NCBI GenBank assembly: GCA_032622095.1
Contig: CP136068.1
Location: 59,918,025 to 59,982,024 of the forward strand
DNA length: 64,000 bases
Direction: 5' to 3'
Origin: Siphonodentalium dalli
Taxonomy: Eukaryota > Mollusca > Scaphopoda > Gadilida > Siphonodentaliidae
Positions 23,461-34,600 of the stretch are shown here, piece by piece; positions within the stretch are counted from its first letter, which is position 1, and each line of letters begins with the position of its first letter. The notes beneath the pieces are model-generated. The model saw only the letters and a program-made list of their open reading frames with translations, was not told where the DNA came from and did no database searches. The position numbers and the translations under genes are program-made.

Positions 23461-24939
23461 TTTCGCCGGAAATCAGATGGGAAACATCCCGGACGAAGTC
23501 GGGCCCATCAGCTTGTGTAATAAAGAAGACAGTTTGAAGAAAGTAATGTATAACACGAGAAACGGAAAAACTTGAAATATAGAAGTATGCAAATTTCCCA
23601 GATAAAATTTGAAAGCTAGTTTATAGAATAATTGTATTATAATTTATATTTATGGCTAATAATATGATCTTGGTGGCGTTACCATTTCTGACTATGGTTT
23701 TCTTGTTAAAGGATGACATCGCGTTTATTTGATTTGTACATAATATCTAAACAAGAAAACTAAGATGCATGCATCAGGTCAGCCATGAACTATTTAGCAA
23801 TAGAATAATTCAGTTCGGTTGCGGTTTCACAACGTTACAACTGACATACGATTACACAAGACGAACCTTGAATGTGGAACTATGTAAGAGTGAATATTAA
23901 TGTTCTAAATCCCATGTTTCACCTTTAGTGGTAATGGGGTCGTACTTTATTAACACGCAAGTAGTGTAATTAAGTACGGGTAATTAGAAGTAACAAATCG
24001 TTTAGTTTCTATCGTATCGGCTAAAAGGGGTGAGCAGATTGCTGATGATGAATGCTCTCGTTAGCTGCCAATATAATGTGCATATTTGCCCCGTTACGTT
24101 TATACACTGTAGCATTGGCGGGCCAGAGTGTGTTGACATGTTAAGTGTTTGGTTCATTAATAACAGATCAGCAGGGATTTGTCGTGATAACGTATACGTG
24201 GAAATATGCTACCTAACCGGTTAAATGAACGGTTGATATAGTACACCACCGTGTATACTCGGTTTAAATAGGTATATTATATAGGGACGTGTGCTCAATT
24301 TTGGTGCGGACCGATGATAAAAAAAAATCAGAGGTAAATGTCGGCGGACGGGAGGGCCATTTTTTCAATAATTTTTAAAGAAACTGAACAGTTGCAGCAG
24401 CAGCAAAAAAAAGGGTGTACAATTGGCAAATGATGAGGGGCGGCGTGACGTGTAACTAGGATTGAAATTAGATATGCAATTTGGAGATTATTGGATGAGG
24501 GATGTTATATTAATTATATTAAAGGGACGAGGGGGCTTAGTTGTCGAAAATATTCATATTTGTTCCAAACACCGTAAACAGAAAAATATTAAAACGCATA
24601 CATTTTGGTTCAAATATACGATCACTATCGCGTAAACATCATGCTCACATAAAGACCTACTAAATTTTACCTAAACAAGAGTCTGATTGTGTTATAGAAG
24701 GCAGCACAATGCTACTGGCTAATCACACACAAATGGTATAAACGCTCTTTATTATTTCCAAATAAGGAATTGAGCAACAAAGAACGCTCTTTATGTTTAC
24801 CATCATAATATAAAGAAACACCAAGAAAGTAACTTTTTATGCTTTGTTTACATAACAATCGTAAAATTTACGACAATAACATACTGTTTATGAGATATTT
24901 CTCATTTGTATATTAACAAAGTATGTCTATATTTGAATA
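23461..24939. other. Unannotated stretch containing a retained 46-bp segment
   Basis: Contains the segment 23706-23751 shared with 29692-29737, bounded by the inverted repeat GTTTTCTTGTT (23697-23707) and AACAAGAAAAC (23750-23760). Otherwise no feature was recognised. Confidence 0.45.
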
Positions 24940-25018
24940 TTATTTTCGTTTGTAGCGGTTTTTGGCAGGTGGAAATATGTTCACAGGATACCCACCAAGG
25001 CCTTCCGTACCTTTAACG
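24940..25018 (-). CDS. Possible terminal coding exon, unknown gene
   Basis: On the minus strand an acceptor-like AAAAAGTTGCAG (about 25019-25030) is followed by an open frame ending GGYPVNIFPPAKNRYKRK and a stop at 24940. The composition looks more protein-like than its surroundings, but the exon would be only about 26 codons. No polyA signal or partner exon was found. It could equally be chance. Confidence 0.1.
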
Positions 25019-25269
25019 TATACTGCAACTTTTTTCTTGTCAATAGCAGAATACATAATGCTATTAAGAAGTGACACAAAACACAGAACATTTTTTTTAA
25101 TTATAAGTATTGAGCAGTGAGAAATATTTGAGTCGAGGAAACCAGTAACGAAAGGCAATATTAACATGATTTCTGTCAGCGAATAATTGTTTACGTTCCA
25201 ATGAATATTAAAATGTACTGAAAACAAACTGCTAATGGGTGCCAGACTTTCATAAACACAAATTATGTA

Positions 25270-25580
25270 TTAATGGTGTAACGACATATTTCGTTCTTAA
25301 TTGTCTAAAAAAATAGGGGATGGGGATGTTTGGATCTCTAGTTTAACGACATTTTTCGGTCTTTGTAGTTTAACGACATTTTTCGGTCTTTAATAGTTTA
25401 ATGACATTTTTCGGTCTTTATAATATCTCAAGATATAGGGGGTATTTGGATCTCTAGTTTAACGACATTTTTCGGTCTTTATAGTTTAACGACATTCTCG
25501 GTCTTTAATATTTCAAGATATAGGGGCCCTTAGTGGGTATTTGGATCTCTAGTTTAACGACATTTTTCGGTCTTTGATAG
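25270..25580. repeat. 27-bp minisatellite in a larger repeated block
   Basis: The unit TAGTTTAACGACATTTTTCG followed by GTCTTT occurs about seven times, singly or in runs. The runs are separated by a shared spacer containing AAGATATAGGGG and GTATTTGGATCTC. Some units carry small deletions. Confidence 0.85.
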
Positions 25581-25647
25581 CAAAATGGAAGAAGTACATC
25601 TTTGGAAAGATGTGGTGGCCCTAAAAAGGAAAGTTGTTTGGTGATCT

Positions 25648-26615
25648 TGAAATGCAGTTTTTCTGAACAGTCTTCCTTGATTAAAGTGATGTGAAACACT
25701 CCGGCAGACAACGGGCAGAGTGATCAAATAGAAATTAAGAATAATCTTTCTCAAAGTAGTTATTTGTTACGAATATTAATCTAAATGGATGATACACAAC
25801 GTCATTCTTATATATTAGTTAAATGCAATGATTCTCGATGGCGAAATAATTTTTGTTTAATTATAGCCGATAGTTGCGCCCCGAATCGAGATGTAAATAT
25901 TTACAATTTGGAGTAGTTCAGACGATGTTCTCTATGAAGTGGTGTGGTAGATTTTTTTGGAAATTTTCAGTGATGTTAGTAGAATGATAACATTCCCCAG
26001 GTTGGCAAAGTGCCTGAGCACTAACTTATCAATTTCTCGCACCCGAAAAAGTCCATAACAAGTCCATAATATGTCTTTAAGCATATATATAAATCTCCGA
26101 AAACCAAAATTCTAAAGCATTAAACGATTTCTTGAAATGCAGTTTTTCTGAACAGTCTTCCTTGATTAAAGTGATGTGAAACACTCCGGCAGACACCGGG
26201 CAGAGTGATCAAATAGAAATTAAGAATAATCTTTCTCAAAGTAGTTATTCGTTACGAATATTAATTCAAATGGATGACACACAACGTCATTCTTATATAT
26301 TAGTTAAATGCAATGACTCTCGATGGCGAAATCATTTTTGTTTAATTATAGCCGATAGTTGCGCCCCGAATCGAGATGTAAATATTTACAATTTGGAGAA
26401 GTTCAGACAATGTTCTCTATGAAGTGGTGTGGTAGATTTTTTTGGAAATTTTCAGTGATGTTAGTAGAATGATAACATTCCCCAGGTTGGCAAAGTGCCT
26501 GAGCACTAACTTATCAATTTCTCGCACCCGAAAAAGTCCATAACAAGTCCATAATATGTCTTTAAGCATATATATAAATCTCCGAAAACAAAAATTCTAA
26601 AGCATTAAACGATTT
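25648..26615. repeat. Tandem duplication of a 485-bp segment
   Basis: 25648-26132 is repeated at 26133-26615 with only a few differences (for example ACAACGGG versus ACACCGGG), so it is recent. The join sits at CGATTT|CTTGAAATGC. No protein-coding content was recognised in either copy. Confidence 0.9.
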
Positions 26616-26625
26616 GCTATATTTC

Positions 26626-26748
26626 CAGGGCATATATTTCATCTGATTTTGCGAGAATCCATATATACTTTTTCACAAGAATCCAGGGTAATTTGCAAGA
26701 ATATTTACGAGAATCTAGATTTGGATTCTCGCCGAAATATAAGCCCTG
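26626..26748. mobile_element. 123-bp MITE with CAGGGC termini
   Basis: The left end CAGGGCATATATTTC and the right end read inward CAGGGCTTATATTTC are inverted repeats with one mismatch. ATTTC precedes and follows the element, a possible 5-bp duplication. The CAGGG terminus is hAT-like, but hAT elements normally duplicate 8 bp and no 8-bp match exists, so the class is open. GAGAATC motifs repeat inside. Confidence 0.55.
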
Positions 26749-28386
26749 ATTTCACTCTGAAGTGTGCCTAAATGGCATAAATTGTACCGTGGTTCCCATG
26801 TTCGCCAAAGTGGCATAATCCGCATAAATTTATTTCAGGATAATACTAATTTTAGGCATTCATTTATATCACTGATATCAGGACAATAAATAGCCATTTC
26901 CATTGCATGGAACAAAGAGCGTTATTGTTTATCGGTGTTGTTTTTGGAAGTGGTGGTAGTTAAATTTTATACATTTCGACCCCCAATAAGTATTTCCGAA
27001 CAAATGAATTATTAACAAGCGTGACATGACATCATTGACGAAGATAATTAACACCGATCTACAAGCAATTAAAGTCTTAAAATGAGCTAAAATTTAACAT
27101 TTTCTTTAAAAAATTTACATTTTTATCTCTCGCGACACAATTGTCACCAATAAAAACAAATTTGATTCATCGTGGAAGTTAGTCGGTGACTATAAATAAT
27201 GTCACCATTCAACTGAATGTTGTTGAGCATATTTCAACCAATTTTGGAAGTTTAAATGAATATTTTCTTCACACGCAAAGTAAAATTGACAAATTTCAGG
27301 ATTTTAGCCTGCTTCGTTGGGACCAAAATTTGTTGTGCACACTCAAGAAACGTCTACCGACACTCGCTAGGCCAAATTATGCCATGACCATGCTATAAAC
27401 TACCTTGAAATTGGCAAAACAATGAATTTTTTTTTGGTTGAAAAAATTTACATGGGAATCAATGATAGATAGAGAACGATTATTTTTCGATAAAAACGAA
27501 AATAATGCGAAATGAAAGTCGGCACTCGTCAGAATGGTGCAGAATAACATACGAGTCTTGTTATATGCGAAAATTTGACATCATTCGATAAATTAGTCTC
27601 GTAATTAAGGAATCAATCAGTCAATGGCGCTCGGACATGTGGAATTCCGTCGCACTGTTAGTGTTACTGTAGATGGCAGACGCAATTTTGAAATGTAAAC
27701 ACGCATCAAACACGCATCAAATTTACCTTTTGTGAGAATAACAAAAGCGCAACCTTGATCAAAGTAATACAATACACAACAACACATAGAATAACACTGA
27801 TATAAACACGGTATAAGTGAGAATAAGACGCGTATTCAGACGTGGAATTTGACAACATTTCGTCGTTTTATCTGTTTTGCGCACGTCACTTTCCATATTT
27901 GGAATTTCCATATATGGGATTTGTGTTAACCTCAATACCGATCAAGTTATCTTAGCATAAACATAAAATATATTGTAATTTATGCAACTACGACCCTGGT
28001 AACCCTGATAACTAATAAAATATACCGGCCAATTCATTTTAAGATCGTTATTTCACTTTGCTTTAGGCATAAATACACTCTTAAACGCACATAAACGACC
28101 CATTGGCGTTAAATTAAATATACTCGGTATTTATTAATATTAGTTTTTTATTGCTCAGTATAGAGTTAGACCCTTGACACCTGTCAATATATTTGGGCTG
28201 AATTCATATGATGCGGTATTATTCCTCGAAATAAACAACAAACCCGTCGTTACTTCGAAATGTCGTTTGGGCTAACATTTACACAAATCCTCCGTGTGTT
28301 CTCCTCAATTGACACGCAGGTTCTCAGTCGACACACAGGTTATCCCAGAAACTGGTGTGAAATAAACAGCCAAGGTTTGGCTGAAA
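26749..28386. other. Unannotated stretch
   Basis: AT-rich sequence. A 12-bp duplicated ACACGCATCAAA lies at about 27695-27720. Its right border (28386) is the junction used in the short element at 29583. A hairpin AGCCAA..TTGGCT sits at 28367-28381, just before the junction. Confidence 0.35.
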
Positions 28387-28693
28387 TAATTTAAACTGGT
28401 GAATGAATGGGGGAACGGATTTTTGTGAGCGGGAAATGTATTTAACTAGCTGTGGTAGATCTGGGTTTTTCAAGATCAAATTTGGCTGTGAGATAGCCCT
28501 GTCGTACACTTGGGGATTTATTTAAAAAAGTAAACACATGACCTATGATTTTTCTTGCATTTTCGTGATCAACTGGTGTCAATCTAGCTGGGTAAACATC
28601 ACTGGTATGGCCTGCAGGCTTCAATTCAGCGAATTTGGCCGAAACGTTAACACTGTCGCCTATGGGAAACCATTTAGTTCCGTGATTCCTATA

Positions 28694-29579
28694 AGAAAAA
28701 TTTGAATTTTACGAAATTTCACGTCTCACCATGATAAGTTGTTATTTCCATATTTTCTTATTTTCAAATGATAATGACCACATTTTGGACAGATTTAAAG
28801 AAGAAACTCATGGATTCGCCTGTAGGTAGTAAAGAAAGTGATAAATCTGGTAATTTTGCATGGATGTCAGGTACCATTAGGGGGTCAGGGGGTCTAAAGC
28901 CCCCCTCCCCACAATTTTGAGGAGTGTTAGCCCCCCCCCCCCATTGGGAAAATGTGTCATTTGACCCAATTAAGCTTTTCCGGCACACAGTAGCCTTATC
29001 TGGGACCGTAGCCCCACCCCAAGTCGGGGGGGGGGGGGTGATGGCATCACCACTAGAGTTACTGTCGTGCAAAACTGTCATGGCAGCTTTGTTAAACAGA
29101 CAGTATGCCCTGCCATCTGGTAAAATTTCATGCCTGAAGCTGTGTCTGATGTTGTATCATAATGTTTCGATATTTAAATTGACTTATGGTTGCTTTACAT
29201 TGCTATTAAAATATTTTTTATTTTTATTTTCTGTTACTTTTGGTAAATATTTATTATAAATTGCCAAATTCTGCATGAAAATGGTTTAAAATTGGACAAT
29301 ATATCCCTCTAAAAATGTATATTAACATTTCCTCTTCAATTTAGTAATATTATGGTATATAAGGACATACTTCAGTTATACAAGATGCATTAGCTAGTAA
29401 AATTGAAAAAAAAGCTAAATTTTTTGGCTTTATTTTGAGGATTGACACTAATTTTCAGGATGCCTCATATTGGAAAAATAAACCACTACTGCTCGATATA
29501 ATCCATTTTTGATTTCAGTAAGGTCTATATTTTGATAAAATACTATAAGAAACACTGTTATTCACACATATACATATAT
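28694..29579. other. Unannotated stretch with poly-C and poly-G runs
   Basis: Spacer between the long and short TATA-flanked elements. Long C and G runs lie near 28931-28942 and 29026-29038. Frames on both strands through these runs have no recognisable domain. Confidence 0.35.
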
Positions 29580-29582
29580 ATA

Positions 29583-30027
29583 GGAATCAGGGAGCTAAAT
29601 CTGTTCTAGAGTCGGGGAGCGAGTACACCGTGGAACCTTAAAGGTGAAGGTAACTGAAGAATGACCTTCACCTGATACATGCGACACGTTATTAAAGGAT
29701 GACATCGCGTTTATTTGATTTGTACATAATATCTAAATAATTTAAACTGGTGAATGAATGGGGGAACGGATTTTTGTGAGCGGGAAATGTATTTAACTAG
29801 CTGTTGTAGATCTGGGTTTTTCCAGATCAAATTTGGCTGTCGTACACTTGGGGATTTATTTTAAAAAGTAAACACATGACCTATGATTTTTCTTGCATTT
29901 TCGTGATCAACTGGTGTCAATCTAGCTGGGTAAACATCACTGGTATGGCCTGCAGGCTTCAATTCAGCGAATTTGGCCGAAACGTTAACACTGTCGCCTA
30001 TGGGAAACCATTTAGTTCCGTGACTCC
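29583..30027. mobile_element. 445-bp short relative of the 10.2-kb element, flanked by TATA
   Basis: The ends are identical in type to 18502-28689, with TATA at 29579-29582 and 30028-30031. 29583-29694 matches 18502-18613, 29692-29737 matches 23706-23751, and 29738-30027 matches 28387-28689. The joins fall on short shared sequences (TTA and AAA), as in microhomology-mediated internal deletion. The third part lacks about 13 bp present in the long copy. It lies 256 bp upstream of the ceramide synthase-like start codon. Confidence 0.75.
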
Positions 30028-30030
30028 TAT

Positions 30031-30075
30031 AGTATGCTTGGAGTCAGTTCCGCCCTGGTTAACCCCAAGCATACT
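30031..30075. repeat. Stem-loop with 11-bp perfect arms
   Basis: AGTATGCTTGG (30031-30041) pairs with CCAAGCATACT (30065-30075) across a 23-nt loop. It abuts the right end of the 445-bp element and lies in the presumed promoter or 5' UTR region of the downstream exon. Its role is unknown. Confidence 0.6.
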
Positions 30076-30119
30076 TATTGGAACAAGACGGCTGTCAATC
30101 AAGGGGAGCTCATAAAAGC

Positions 30120-30262
30120 CGAACACAACCGAGCACAACCGAACATAACCGAACACTAGTTAATAAATAGATACCTGCCCCGGACCGGCCGGACGAGCTG
30201 GCCCCGTTTCCGTCTAAATAGTCACAGCCGGCTACAGCTGGCTACAGCTGGCTACAGCCTGC
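30120..30262 (+). promoter_or_regulatory. Presumed 5' leader of the ceramide synthase-like exon, with short tandem repeats
   Basis: CATAAAAGCC at about 30110 is a weak TATA-like motif. It is followed by three imperfect repeats of CGAACA(T/C)AAC and, at 30227-30257, three repeats of a CTACAGCTGG-type unit. A promoter is expected here if the exon at 30284 is a true first exon; the sequence alone does not prove it. Confidence 0.2.
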
Positions 30263-30283
30263 GTGCTCAAATACCCCCTGAAA

Positions 30284-30468
30284 ATGGAGGGTTCGGCCCG
30301 ACAAATATTTAACACATTTTGGGACGAAAAGTATTGGCTAACGGGCGAATATAAATGGAGTGAATTCGACAACAAAGAAAACGGTATATACCACCCAAAA
30401 CTACTCGATCTACCTGCTGTTTTTCTGTTAGCAACACTCCTTTACATTGCAAGACTGATCTTTGAAAG
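30284..30468 (+). CDS. Ceramide synthase-like first coding exon
   Basis: Ceramide synthases are ER membrane enzymes that N-acylate sphingoid bases with acyl-CoA to make (dihydro)ceramide. The 61 full codons from ATG 30284 (context AAAATGG) include FWDEKYWL near residues 12-19, a Trp-containing loop ending GIYHPK, then a hydrophobic segment (about 44-60) ending YIARLIFE. This order, FW.E..WL then first membrane span then R..FE, matches N-termini of the family. The frame reaches AAAG|GTGTGT, a good splice donor, splitting an Arg codon (phase 2). The family's roughly 330-400 residues, with the TLC domain and its two catalytic histidines, must lie in later exons, none recognised here. An in-frame GTG at 30263 is not needed. 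The paralog cannot be assigned; an orphan exon is the alternative. Confidence 0.6.
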
Positions 30469-30582
30469 GTGTGTGGGTGACAATTGATATTTATATGATC
30501 ACAAGTTTCTTTCCCAATTCCTATCATGTTAAAACGTAATGAAAAAATCGAGATATCTAATGATGTTCACCTCATTAAACAA

Positions 30583-30770
30583 AGCGCGTTTCATATAATA
30601 AAACAGTTATCGCATTGTTTCTTGGTTGACACGAGGAATTGTCAGCCCTTGGAAGTCAATATTCACCTCGGCCTACGGCCTTGTAGTTGGTGGACCCAAC
30701 TATTCAAACAGAGCTAGACGCTCTCGAATAGTTGGGCCTCCGTAGCTTTATTCACGACCTCCAAGTGCTT
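30583..30770. repeat. Hairpin-bearing dispersed repeat, copy A
   Basis: Shares ACAGTTATCGCATTGTTTC, GACACGAGGAATTGTCA and GGAAGTCAATATTCACC with the reverse complement of 37235-37325. It is followed by a hairpin, CCCAACTATTC (30695-30705) / GAATAGTTGGG (30726-30736), whose loop is closed by AGAGC..GCTCT. Copy B has the same layout with different outer arms. Class unknown. Confidence 0.6.
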
Positions 30771-31080
30771 TTCCATTATTATGAATTTTTTTCCCACTTA
30801 TAACATGAAAATACAAACATTGTATATAAATTATGTTGAAGACTAATCTGTTCTGAGTGAGTATCAACAAGCTACCCGACGAAAAAAATAAAAAATGTGA
30901 CATTTGTAGTTGTTTTAAAAATACATGGTAGACTGCTTGCCGAAAAACTATTTCGGGAAAAAATTAGACACTACCCCGCCTCATTTCAATCACCAAATTC
31001 ACATATAACTAGATGGTTTTATCTGCTACCATTATTAGCTCAACTTACTTGTAAGTTTGAGCTATTGCCATGGTTTGGCG

Positions 31081-31150
31081 TCCGTCGTCCGTGTGTGCGT
31101 GTGTCCGTGTGTCCGTGTGTCCGTGTGTCCGTGTGTCCGTGTGTCCGTCA
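31081..31150. repeat. (GTGTGTCC)n microsatellite
   Basis: About six octamer units, CCGTGTGT, just inside the 5' end of element F1. The sister family F2 has a CCGTCTGT tract at the same relative place. Confidence 0.9.
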
Positions 31151-31163
31151 ACAATTTCCTTTG

Positions 31164-34100
31164 GCGCGGGCTACAGGTCGTACCTTTGGTCTGATCTTTA
31201 TGAAATTTTGCATGAATGTTGACATTGACATGTAGATGGGAACGAGTCATTTTGGGGTCATTCGGCCAAAAAACATGGCCGCTGGTAGCCATCTTGGATT
31301 TCAAAATTCAATCCATTGGCGCGGGCTACAGGTCGTACTGTTCTTTTGATCATCATGAAATTTGTCATGGATGTTAATATTGACATGTAGATGGGAACGA
31401 GTCATTTTGGGGTCGTTCGGCCAAAAAACATGGCCATCAGCAGCCATCTTGGATTTTACTCTTTGCATGACTAAATCATTTGGCGCAGGCTACAGGTCGT
31501 AGTTTTGATTGGAACTTCATGAAATTTGTCATGGATGTTAACAATGACATGTAGATGGGAACGAGTGATTTTGGGGTTGTTCGGCCAAAAAACATGGCCG
31601 CCAGCAGCCATCTTGGATTTTACTCTTTGCATGACTAAATCCTTTGGCGCGGGCTACAGGTCGTACCTTTGGTCTGATCTTTATGAAATTTGTCATGAAT
31701 GTTGACATTGGCATGTAGATGGGAACGAGTCATTTTGGGGTCATTCGGCCAAAAAACATGGCCACTGGTGGCCATTTTGGATTTCAAAATTCAATCCATT
31801 GGCTCGGGCTACAGGTCGTACTGTTCGTCTGATCATTATGAAATTTGTCATGGATGTTAATATTAACATGTAGATGGGAACGAGTGATTTTGGGGTCGTT
31901 CGACCAAAAAACATGGCCGCTGGCAGCCATCATGGATTTTACTCTTTGCATGACTAAATCCTTTGGCGCGGGCTACAGGTCGTACCTTTGGTCTGACCTT
32001 TATTAAATTTGTCATGAATATTGATATTGACATGTATATGGGAACGAGTCATTTTGGGGTCATACGGCCAAAAAACATGGCCGCTGGCAGCCATCTTGGA
32101 TTTTACTCTTTGCATGACTAAATCCTTTGCCGCAGGCTACAGGTCGTAGTTTTGATCAGAACTTCATGAAATTTGTCATGGATGTTAACAATGACATGTC
32201 GATGGGAACGAGTGATTTTGGGGTTGTTCGGCCAAAAAACATGGCCGCCAGCAGCCATCTTGGATTTTACTCTTTGCATGACTAAATCCTTTGGCGCGGG
32301 CTACAGGTCGTACCTATGGTCTGATCTTTATGAATTTTGTCATGAATGTTGACATTGACATGTAGATGGGAACGAGTGATTTTGGGGTCATTCGGCCAAA
32401 AAACATGGCCGCTGGTGGCCATTTTGGATTTCAAAATTCAATCCATTGGCGCGGGCTACAGGTTGTGTTGTTCGTCTGATCATCATGAAATTTGTCATGG
32501 ATGTTAATATTGACATGTAGATGGGAACGAGTGATTTTGGGGTCGTTCGGCCAAAAAACATGGACGCTGGCAGCCATCGTGGATTTTACTCTTTGCATGA
32601 CTAAATCCTTTGGCGCGGGCTACAGGTCGTACCTTTGGTCTGACCTTTATTAAATTTGTCACGAATATTGATATTGACATGTAGATGGGAACGAGTCATT
32701 TTGGGGTCATACGGCCAAAAAACATGGCCGCTGGCAGCCATCTTGGATTTTACTCTTTGCATGACTAAATCTTTGGCGCAGGCTACAGGTCGTAGTTTTG
32801 ATCAGAACTTCATGAAATTTGTCATGGATGTTAACAATGACATGTAGATGGGAACGAGTGATTTTGGGGTTGTTCGGCCAAAAAACATGGCCGCCAGCAG
32901 CCATCATGGATTTTACTCTTTGCATGACTAAATCCTTTGGCGCGGGCTACAGGTCGTACCTATGGTCTGATCTTTATTAATTTTGTCATGAATGTTGACA
33001 TTGACATGTAGATGGGAACGAGTGATTTTGGGGTCATTCGGCCAAAAAACATGGCCGCTGGTGGCCATTTTGGATTTCAAAATTCAATCCATTGGCGCGG
33101 GCTACAGGTCGTGCTGTTCGTCTGATCATCATGAAATTTGTCATGGATGTTAATATTGACATGTAGATGGGAACGAGTGATTTTGGGGTCGTTCAGCCAA
33201 AAAACATGTCCGCCAGCAGCCATCTTGGATTTTACTCTTTGCATGACTAAATTCTTTGGCGCGGGCTACAGGTTGTAGCTTTGGTCAGAACTTCATGAAA
33301 TTTGTCATGGATGTTAACAATGAAATGTAGATGGGAACGAGTGATTTTGGGGTCGTTCGGCCAAAAAAAATGGCCGCCAGCAGCCATCATGGATTTTACT
33401 CTTTGCATGACTAAATCCTTTGGCGCGGGCTACAGGTCGTACCTATGGTCTGATCTTTATGAATTTTGTCATGACTGTTGACATTGACATGTAGATGGGA
33501 ACGAGTCATTTTGGGGTCATTCGGCCAAAAAACATGGCCGCTGGTGGCCATTTTGGATTTCAAAATTCAATCCATTGGCGCGGGTTACAGGTCGTGCTGT
33601 TCGTCTGATCATCATGAAATTTGTCATGGATGTTAATATTGACATGTAGATGGGAAACGAGTGATTTTGGGGTCGTTCAGCCAAAAAACATGGCCGCCAG
33701 CAGCCATCTTGGATTTTACTCTTTGCATGACTAAATCCTTTGGCGCGGGCTACAGGTTGTAGCTTTGGTCAGAACTTCATGAAATTTGTCATGGATGTTA
33801 ACAATGACATGTAGATGGGAACGAGTGATTTTGGGGTCGTTCGGCCAAAAAACATGGCAGCCATCTTGGATTTTACTCTTTGCATGACTAAATCCTTTGG
33901 CGCAGGTTACAGGTCGTACCTTTGGTCTGACCTTTATGAAATTTGTCATGAATATTGATATTGACATGTATATGGGAACGAGTCATTTTGGGGTCATACG
34001 GCCAAAAAACATGGCCGCTGGCAGCCATCTTGGATTTCAAAATTCAATCCATTGGCACGGGCTACAGGTCGTACTGTTTGTCTGATCATGATATTTATCA

Positions 34101-34600
34101 TGGATGTTAATATTAACATGTAGATGGGAACGAGTCATTTTGGGGTCGTTTGGCTAAAAAACATGTCCGCCAGCAGCCATATTGGATTTTACTCTTTGCA
34201 TGAATAAATCCTTTGGTGCGGGCTACAGGTCGTAGCTTTGGTCGGAACTTCATGAAATTTGTCATGTATGTTAACAATGACATGTAGATGGGAAACGAGT
34301 CATTTTGGGGTCGTTCAGCCGAAAAACATGGCCGCCAGCAGCCATCTTGGATTTTACTCTTTGCATGACTAAATCCATTGGCACAGGCTACAGGTCATAC
34401 CTTTGATCAGATCATTATGAGATTTGTAAAGGCTGTAGATGGGAACAAGTCATTTTGGGGTAATTCGGAAAAAAAAACATGGCTGTCGGTGGCCATTTTA
34501 GAATTTACTCTTTGCATCAATAAATCCTTTGGCACACCATAATCACCACATCCCTGATCCGATCATTATGAAACCTGTTATGAATGTTGATATTGACATG
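31164..34600. repeat. Satellite array, about 22 units of 155-165 bp, higher-order pattern
   Basis: Each unit carries GGCGCGGGCTACAGGTCGTA, ATGTAGATGGGAACGAGT, TTTTGGGGTC and CCAAAAAACATGGCC. Unit starts include 31164, 31318, 31482, 31644, 31801, 31964, 32130, 32293, 32450, 32613, 32776, 32939, 33096, 33258, 33421, 33577, 33744, 33899, 34055, 34216 and 34380. Unit types after the header differ (CCTTTGGTCTGATC = A, CTGTTCGTCTG = B, GGTCTGACC = D, TTTTGATCAGAAC = C). A-B-D-C repeats with a period of about 647 bp from 31644; later A-B-C' with about 482 bp. Units decay towards 34600. The frames inside are repeat artefacts. Confidence 0.95.

Larger units (their letters stand above)
18502..28689. 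mobile_element. 10.2-kb inverted-repeat element, GGAATCA..TGATTCC, flanked by TATA
   Basis: The left end GGAATCAGGGAGCTAA and the right end read inward GGAATCACGGAACTAA form a terminal inverted repeat of about 18 bp with two mismatches. Both sides are flanked by TATA (18498-18501, 28690-28693). A 445-bp element at 29583-30027 has the same ends and carries 18502-18613, 23706-23751 and 28387-28689 joined in order. The 10-kb copy is therefore either the long parent of that element or a short element expanded by two insertions (18614-23705 and 23752-28386). No transposase was recognised inside. The TATA (or TA) duplication and the unfamiliar terminus do not point to a known superfamily. Confidence 0.6.

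Noticed and set aside
30583-30770. Integron attC-like site
   Set aside because: The hairpin with variable arms recalls attC, but the setting is eukaryotic, no integrase or cassettes are present, and the conserved core motifs of attC are absent.
30897-34085. Open frames of 60-112 codons in the satellite array
   Set aside because: They repeat with the satellite unit and carry no domain.
31164-34600. CRISPR-like regularly spaced repeat array
   Set aside because: Units are contiguous 155-165-bp satellite monomers without unique spacers, in eukaryotic DNA.
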